From an uncultured Bacilli bacterium (GTDB lineage: Bacteria > Bacillota_I > Bacilli_A > RF39 > UBA660): a stretch of 64,000 nucleotides of DNA. The number at the start of each line of letters is the position of its first letter. Position 1 is the first letter of the stretch. Of the stretch, positions 60,343-64,000 are shown one piece after another. A program made the position numbers and the translations under genes. Under the pieces are notes generated by a model. That model worked only from the letters and a program-made list of their open reading frames with translations, was not told the origin of the DNA and did no database searches. The DNA lies in NCBI GenBank assembly GCA_934183155.1, contig CAKPSB010000007.1, positions 1 through 64,000 of the forward strand, given 5' to 3'.

Positions 60343-60799
60343 ATTTTTTTAATGAAAGTACCCATTTTTCATAGCTTTTTTCATATGTGTCATGATATTT
60401 TTTTGCTTCTTCTTCGTTTTTTATTTGTTCGAATATTTCGTCTGGAAAATATGGTGCAATTTTATCACCGTGAATTATGTACATTATTTCTATAAATTTA
60501 TCGTCATATTTTTCATTTGTTGGTACTAGATTTATGGCTTCTGGTGAGTGTAGTAGCATTATTTCTAACTCTTCATAGCTTATATAATTTTTATCTTTTT
60601 CTTGATGTTTTGTGATTTGCTTGTGGATGATTTTTTCATACATTTGATATGGAATGTAGGGAATAATTTCGTCACCTAAAATGAGATATAATGTTTCAAT
60701 TAAGTTTTCATTATATTTTTCTGTTACGGGTAATGTTGTTATTAATTTTGGATTTCTTAGTATAGCCCCAAAAAATTCTGCTTCATCTTTATATTCCAT
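60341..60799 (-). CDS. Hypothetical protein with two ~45-residue repeats
   Basis: A 152-residue acidic soluble protein. Two internal repeats are clear: ILRNPKLITTLPVTEKY followed by LIETLYLILGDEIIPYIP, and LLHSPEAINLVPTNEKY followed by FIEIMYIIHGDKIAPYFP. Each ends in an ExI motif. Family unknown. One of two genes on the lagging orientation, and it sits between rplQ and the ECF genes, normally adjacent in Firmicutes. Confidence 0.75.
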   Translation of the reverse strand: MEYKDEAEFFGAILRNPKLITTLPVTEKYNENLIETLYLILGDEIIPYIPYQMYEKIIHKQITKHQEKDKNYISYEELEIMLLHSPEAINLVPTNEKYDDKFIEIMYIIHGDKIAPYFPDEIFEQIKNEEEAKKYHDTYEKSYEKWVLSLKK

Positions 60800-60851
60800 T
60801 TTTTACCTCTTTGATTTTATAATAATTTATTTAAATGTTTTTGTCAATTGA

Positions 60852-60880
60852 TTTACAAATGTTTTGGCATATTATATAAT
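60852..60880 (+). promoter_or_regulatory. Promoter of the SDR/M14 genes
   Basis: TTTACA (60852-60857), 17-bp spacer, TATAAT (60875-60880), about 20 nt before the ATG. Confidence 0.75.
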
Positions 60881-60897
60881 GAATTTAGGGTGATTTT

Positions 60898-61650
60898 ATG
60901 AAGGCATTAATTACGGGCGCTAGTAGTGGCATGGGCGCTGATATGGCTAGATGTTTAGTTAATGAGGGTTATGAGGTTATATTAGTTGCTAGAAGAAAGG
61001 GAAGACTAGAGAAGTTAGCAAAGGAATTAGGAAATAAGGCTACTTTTATTGTTAAAGATATTTCTAGTACATTTAATTGTATGGAACTTTATAATGAAGT
61101 AAAAAAAGAAAATATTGATATTTTGATTAATAATGCTGGATTTGGTGTTTTTGGTGAATTTTATAAGACTAGTTTGGATAAGGAACTTGATATGATTGAT
61201 TTGAATGTAAAGTCATTACATACTTTAACCAAATTATTTTTAAAGGATTTTATTAAGAAAGATAGAGGATATATTTTAAATGTAGCTTCTTCTGCTGGAT
61301 TTATGGCTGGACCTTTGATGGCTAGTTATTATGCTACTAAAAATTATGTTGTTAGTTTAACAAGTGCAATTTATGAAGAGCTAAAAAAAATGGGAAGTAA
61401 TGTTTCCATTAGTGCTTTTTGTCCTGGCCCTGTTGATACGGAATTTAATAAAGTGGCAAGGGTACATTTTTCAATTAAAGGTTTAAATAGTTTTGATGTA
61501 TCTAATTATGCTATTAAAAAAATGTTTGATGAAAAGATGATTATTGTTCCTGGTTTTAAAATGAAGGTTGGGCTTTTTTTGACAAGATTTATTCCTAGAA
61601 AATTACTTTTGAAAATTAGTTATAAAATTCAAAATGGTAAAAGGAAATAA
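60898..61650 (+). CDS. Short-chain dehydrogenase/reductase
   Basis: A 250-residue classical SDR of Rossmann fold. TGASSGMG binds NADP(H), consistent with the following VARRKGR basic pair; NNAGFG, the catalytic Ser of VASSAGF, and YYATK (Tyr and Lys) are all intact, as is CPGPVDTEF. The C-terminal LFLTRFIPRKLLLKI is hydrophobic and basic and may touch membrane, as in short SDRs acting on lipids. Substrate unknown. Confidence 0.87.
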   Translation: MKALITGASSGMGADMARCLVNEGYEVILVARRKGRLEKLAKELGNKATFIVKDISSTFNCMELYNEVKKENIDILINNAGFGVFGEFYKTSLDKELDMIDLNVKSLHTLTKLFLKDFIKKDRGYILNVASSAGFMAGPLMASYYATKNYVVSLTSAIYEELKKMGSNVSISAFCPGPVDTEFNKVARVHFSIKGLNSFDVSNYAIKKMFDEKMIIVPGFKMKVGLFLTRFIPRKLLLKISYKIQNGKRK

Positions 61651-61687
61651 ATATTTATTTTAACATAAACTTAATAGAGGTGAGTTT

Positions 61688-62860
61688 TTGAGACGATTAT
61701 TAGACTTTGAAGAAATGAATGAGATTTTGTCTTCACTTAATAATAAAGTTATTAGGAAAGAAAAACCTATTGGATATACGTTTTTTAATTATCCTATTGA
61801 TCATTATGTGTATGGTCATGGGAAGTATCATGTTATTATGACGGCTGGTACTCATGCAGCGGAACTTATTAGTAATGTTTTTGTAGTTAGATTTATGGAG
61901 ATGCTTTCTTTGGGAAAGATAGATATTGATGATAATTTATATACTATTCATTTTATTCCTTTTGTTAATCCTGAGGGAACTATTATTGTTACTGAGGCTA
62001 TTAGGACTTTGATTACTAGAGATATGAGTGAAGAAGAGGTTCAGACATATTTACTTGCTTATTATAGAAATTGTCATATAGAAAGTGATTATGCTTTAAA
62101 GTATGGTTTAAGAGATAATAAACTTCAACATTATATGTTTAGACATGCATCACCGGCTATTTTAGAAAAGAAACATAAAGCTCTTTCTGAGAGTTTGAAA
62201 AGGATATTTAAAGAAAGTAATTTACCTGATGGCTGTATGATTAATTGGTCTAATAATGGTCGAGGCGTTGATTTAAATTCTAATATTGAAAGCAGTCATT
62301 TTATTGACAGAGTAGTAAATGGCGAGGAAATATATGGTAAGTTTCATTTAAATAATATTAGGAGAGATAAGTTAGGACCTACGGGATGTCCATTTTATAG
62401 ATTTGGTGAAATTGAAAAAGAAAATATAGCTCTTTTAAATTTCTATGATGAGATAAAAAATAATTATGATTTGATTGGCTCTTTTATTTATCATAGCTGT
62501 GGAAATATAGTTTATTATTTAGGTGAAGATAAGGAAAAAAATCCATGGGTTGATTTGACTGAAAAGATGAAAAGTGATAATAAAAGGTGTGCTTTAGCGT
62601 ATGCTGGCAGATCAAAATATAAAATAGATGGTTTAGATATTTATACGACGATGGATGCGAAGATTAAAAGTTTATTTCCAGTAACTTTATTGATTGAACT
62701 TGGGGGTGTTAGAGCTACGCCACTTTCACAGTTTATGGATCTTGATTTAGATGGCAGTGATACTTCTTTTAGGCATGTTTATAGTAAGATAATTAATGAT
62801 AATGTTCAAGCTGTTTTAGCAACTATTGAAGAAATGCTTGATATTTATATGGAAAAATAG
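61688..62860 (+). CDS. M14-family zinc carboxypeptidase-like protein, cytosolic
   Basis: A 390-residue protein with M14 hallmarks: zinc HxxE in MTAGTHAAELI, third ligand histidine in IYHSCGN, and the catalytic glutamate region LLIELGG. The substrate-binding motif DLNRN reads GVDLNSN, losing the arginine that holds the C-terminal carboxylate, so specificity may differ. No signal peptide, unlike most peptidoglycan-processing M14 enzymes. TTG start with AGAGGTGAG upstream. Confidence 0.8.
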   Translation: MRRLLDFEEMNEILSSLNNKVIRKEKPIGYTFFNYPIDHYVYGHGKYHVIMTAGTHAAELISNVFVVRFMEMLSLGKIDIDDNLYTIHFIPFVNPEGTIIVTEAIRTLITRDMSEEEVQTYLLAYYRNCHIESDYALKYGLRDNKLQHYMFRHASPAILEKKHKALSESLKRIFKESNLPDGCMINWSNNGRGVDLNSNIESSHFIDRVVNGEEIYGKFHLNNIRRDKLGPTGCPFYRFGEIEKENIALLNFYDEIKNNYDLIGSFIYHSCGNIVYYLGEDKEKNPWVDLTEKMKSDNKRCALAYAGRSKYKIDGLDIYTTMDAKIKSLFPVTLLIELGGVRATPLSQFMDLDLDGSDTSFRHVYSKIINDNVQAVLATIEEMLDIYMEK

Positions 62861-62878
62861 TTTTTGCTATTTTTTTTC
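62854..62878 (+). terminator. Terminator of the M14 gene
   Basis: AAAATAG / CTATTTT around TTTTTG, overlapping the stop codon, T-rich after. Confidence 0.75.
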
Positions 62879-62886
62879 TTTTTTAA

Positions 62887-62915
62887 TTGTAAATTGTTTT
62901 TTTCTATATTATAAT
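62887..62915 (+). promoter_or_regulatory. Promoter of the ECF ATPase genes
   Basis: TTGTAA (62887-62892), 17-bp spacer, TATAAT (62910-62915). Confidence 0.7.
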
Positions 62916-62934
62916 ATCAGATATGGTGAGGCGT

Positions 62935-63693
62935 ATGGATGCAATTAAAGTTAAAAACTTAAATTTTAATTATGGAGAAAAGGTGATTTTTAAAAATTTT
63001 AATTTAACTATTAAAAAAGGTGATTTTGTAACTATTTCGGGGAAAAATTGCTCTGGTAAAAGTACGCTTTGCAAAATAATTTATGGTGATTTGAAATATA
63101 ATGGTGAAGTTTATATTTATAATGATCTTGTTAATTTTAAAAATGTTAAAATTTTTCAAGAAAATATTGCTTTTATTTATGATTTTTATGATGAATTTTC
63201 TTTTTCTTTAAGTGTTCATGATGAATTTTATCAAGTTTTAAATAATGAAGATAGGATTGTTGAAATGGCTAAACTTCTTGGACTTTTTAAAGATTTGTAT
63301 ATTAATTGTTTTGAACTATCATTTAAAAAAAGAAAACTTGTCGCATTAGGCATAGCTTTACTTAAAAGGTCATCAATTTTAATATTAGATAATGCTTTTG
63401 AAGGTATTGATGAGAAAATAAAGAAAAAAGTAATTAATATTATTAAAAAAAATAAGGTGACAGTTTTAAATGTAACACATGATGTTGAAGATTTTTTAAT
63501 TAGTGATCGAATTGTTATTATTGATAATGGTATTAAATTTGAAGGGACTTATAAGAGGTTTTTTAATGAAAGTTTAACTGATTTTGAAATGCCATTTATT
63601 GTAAATTTATCATATAAGTTAAAATTTTATGATTTGATTGATAAAATTTATTATTCTGAAAAGGCTTTGGTGGATGACTTGTGGAAAATGTAA
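62935..63693 (+). CDS. Degenerate ECF-type ABC transporter ATPase (EcfA1 position)
   Basis: A 252-residue ABC ATPase in the place of ecfA1. Walker A GKNCSGKST (36-44) and the H-loop histidine (VTHDVEDF) are intact. The signature, usually LSGGQ(K)QR, reads LSFKKRK (128-134), and Walker B reads LILDNAFEGID, with Asn153 where the catalytic Glu belongs. It should bind ATP, but hydrolysis is doubtful. ECF modules import vitamins and metals. ATG 62935 has GGTGAGG upstream. Confidence 0.8.
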   Translation: MDAIKVKNLNFNYGEKVIFKNFNLTIKKGDFVTISGKNCSGKSTLCKIIYGDLKYNGEVYIYNDLVNFKNVKIFQENIAFIYDFYDEFSFSLSVHDEFYQVLNNEDRIVEMAKLLGLFKDLYINCFELSFKKRKLVALGIALLKRSSILILDNAFEGIDEKIKKKVINIIKKNKVTVLNVTHDVEDFLISDRIVIIDNGIKFEGTYKRFFNESLTDFEMPFIVNLSYKLKFYDLIDKIYYSEKALVDDLWKM

Positions 63694-64000
63694 AGGGTGA
63701 GATAACGGTTGTTATTGGTCATTTTAATAGTGAAATTTTGAAAATGCGTTTTAATGATGATAATTGTAGAAAAAAAGTTTATTTTAATGTTTTTGATAAT
63801 GATTTTTTTTGTAATACTATTTATGACGATTTGCTTTTGACTTTAAAAGGGATGAAGTGCAAAAAGCCTTTTGAGAAAATAATTAAATCTTTGAAAATGG
63901 TTGATTTGGATATTTCTTTTTTAAACTATTCATTTGATTGTTTAAGTTATGGTAGTAAAAGTAAATGTTTACTGGCTAAGGAGCTTATTAAAAATCCTAA
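63681..64000 (+). CDS. Degenerate ECF-type ATPase (EcfA2 position), partial
   Basis: Open to the window edge; 106 codons seen from GTG 63681, overlapping the previous gene by 13 nt. It aligns with EcfA from the Walker A strand onwards: VIGHFNSEILK stands where VIGHTGSGKST is expected, so the P-loop lysine is lost, and LSYGSKSKCLLAKELIKNP replaces LSGGQKQRVAIARALAMxP. The N-terminal 25-30 residues before the P-loop strand are also missing. No Walker B is visible before the edge. Confidence 0.65.
   Translation, partial: MENVKGEITVVIGHFNSEILKMRFNDDNCRKKVYFNVFDNDFFCNTIYDDLLLTLKGMKCKKPFEKIIKSLKMVDLDISFLNYSFDCLSYGSKSKCLLAKELIKNP

Noticed and set aside
1..64000. tRNA, rRNA, CRISPR arrays, T-box or metabolite riboswitches
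   Set aside because: I looked in all intergenic regions and saw no convincing cloverleaf, regularly spaced repeats or known aptamer cores; automated covariance searches would be decisive.

Overview
This window is the replication-origin region of a very AT-rich Firmicutes (Bacilli) chromosome. Gene content and order point to the uncultured Mollicutes-like gut Bacilli (RF39/RFN20-type lineages): classical Bacillus origin synteny, compact genes, a spc operon without rpmD (L30), yet still a DAP epimerase, MurA, the sporulation protein SpoIIR and a ComK relative. TGA is used as a stop (yidC, the HD gene, dxs-like) and Trp is TGG, so this is genetic code 11 and not the Mycoplasma code. The taxon is an inference.

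Layout. 1-900: about three copies of a ~300-bp degenerate tandem repeat, each with a perfect parS site followed 7 nt later by a DnaA-box-like nonamer, plus a fourth parS at the gyrA stop codon. 901-9690 (minus strand): gyrA, gyrB, recF, a short comK homologue in the place usually held by rlbA/yaaA, dnaN and dnaA. Origin sequences lie on both sides of dnaA (8202-8349 and 9691-10122), and transcription diverges at the second. 10123-18730 (plus): rpmH, rnpA, yidC, jag, an HD protein, mnmE, mnmG, rsmG and an unusual ParB/Noc protein with no parA. 18802-22656: dapF, a flavodoxin, a DXS-like enzyme and an orphan gene with a strong promoter.

22690-27063 is the accessory region. The 5' end of uvrB occurs three times: a decayed relic (22785), a truncated copy (23846-24115) and the intact gene (27064). 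Between the last two sits a four-gene, translationally coupled cassette: thymidylate-kinase-like, Fe-S uracil-DNA-glycosylase-like, MazG-like and a tandem nucleoside-deoxyribosyltransferase-like protein. I read this as an integration hot spot with stacked insertions, and the cassette as the best candidate for an undescribed system (nucleotide-pool control or defence).

29073-45945: housekeeping genes (lgt, trxB, yvcK, whiA, a minimal GdpP-like phosphodiesterase, rplI, dnaB, an M23 peptidase, walJ, rlmH, spoIIR, an MntP-like pump, murA, rpmE, gpsA, an AarF/UbiB kinase) and several unknowns. 46157-60060: the S10-spc-alpha ribosomal block with secY, adk, map, infA and rpoA. 60341-64000: a repeat protein, an SDR, an M14 peptidase and the start of an ECF transporter ATPase pair with degenerate catalytic motifs.

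Apart from gpsA and the 60341 gene, all genes run away from oriC, co-directional with replication. Many promoters are extended -10 type (TGnTATAAT), and many terminator hairpins overlap the stop codon. No rRNA, tRNA, CRISPR array, transposase or integrase was seen. All assignments come from reading motifs by eye; no database search was run.
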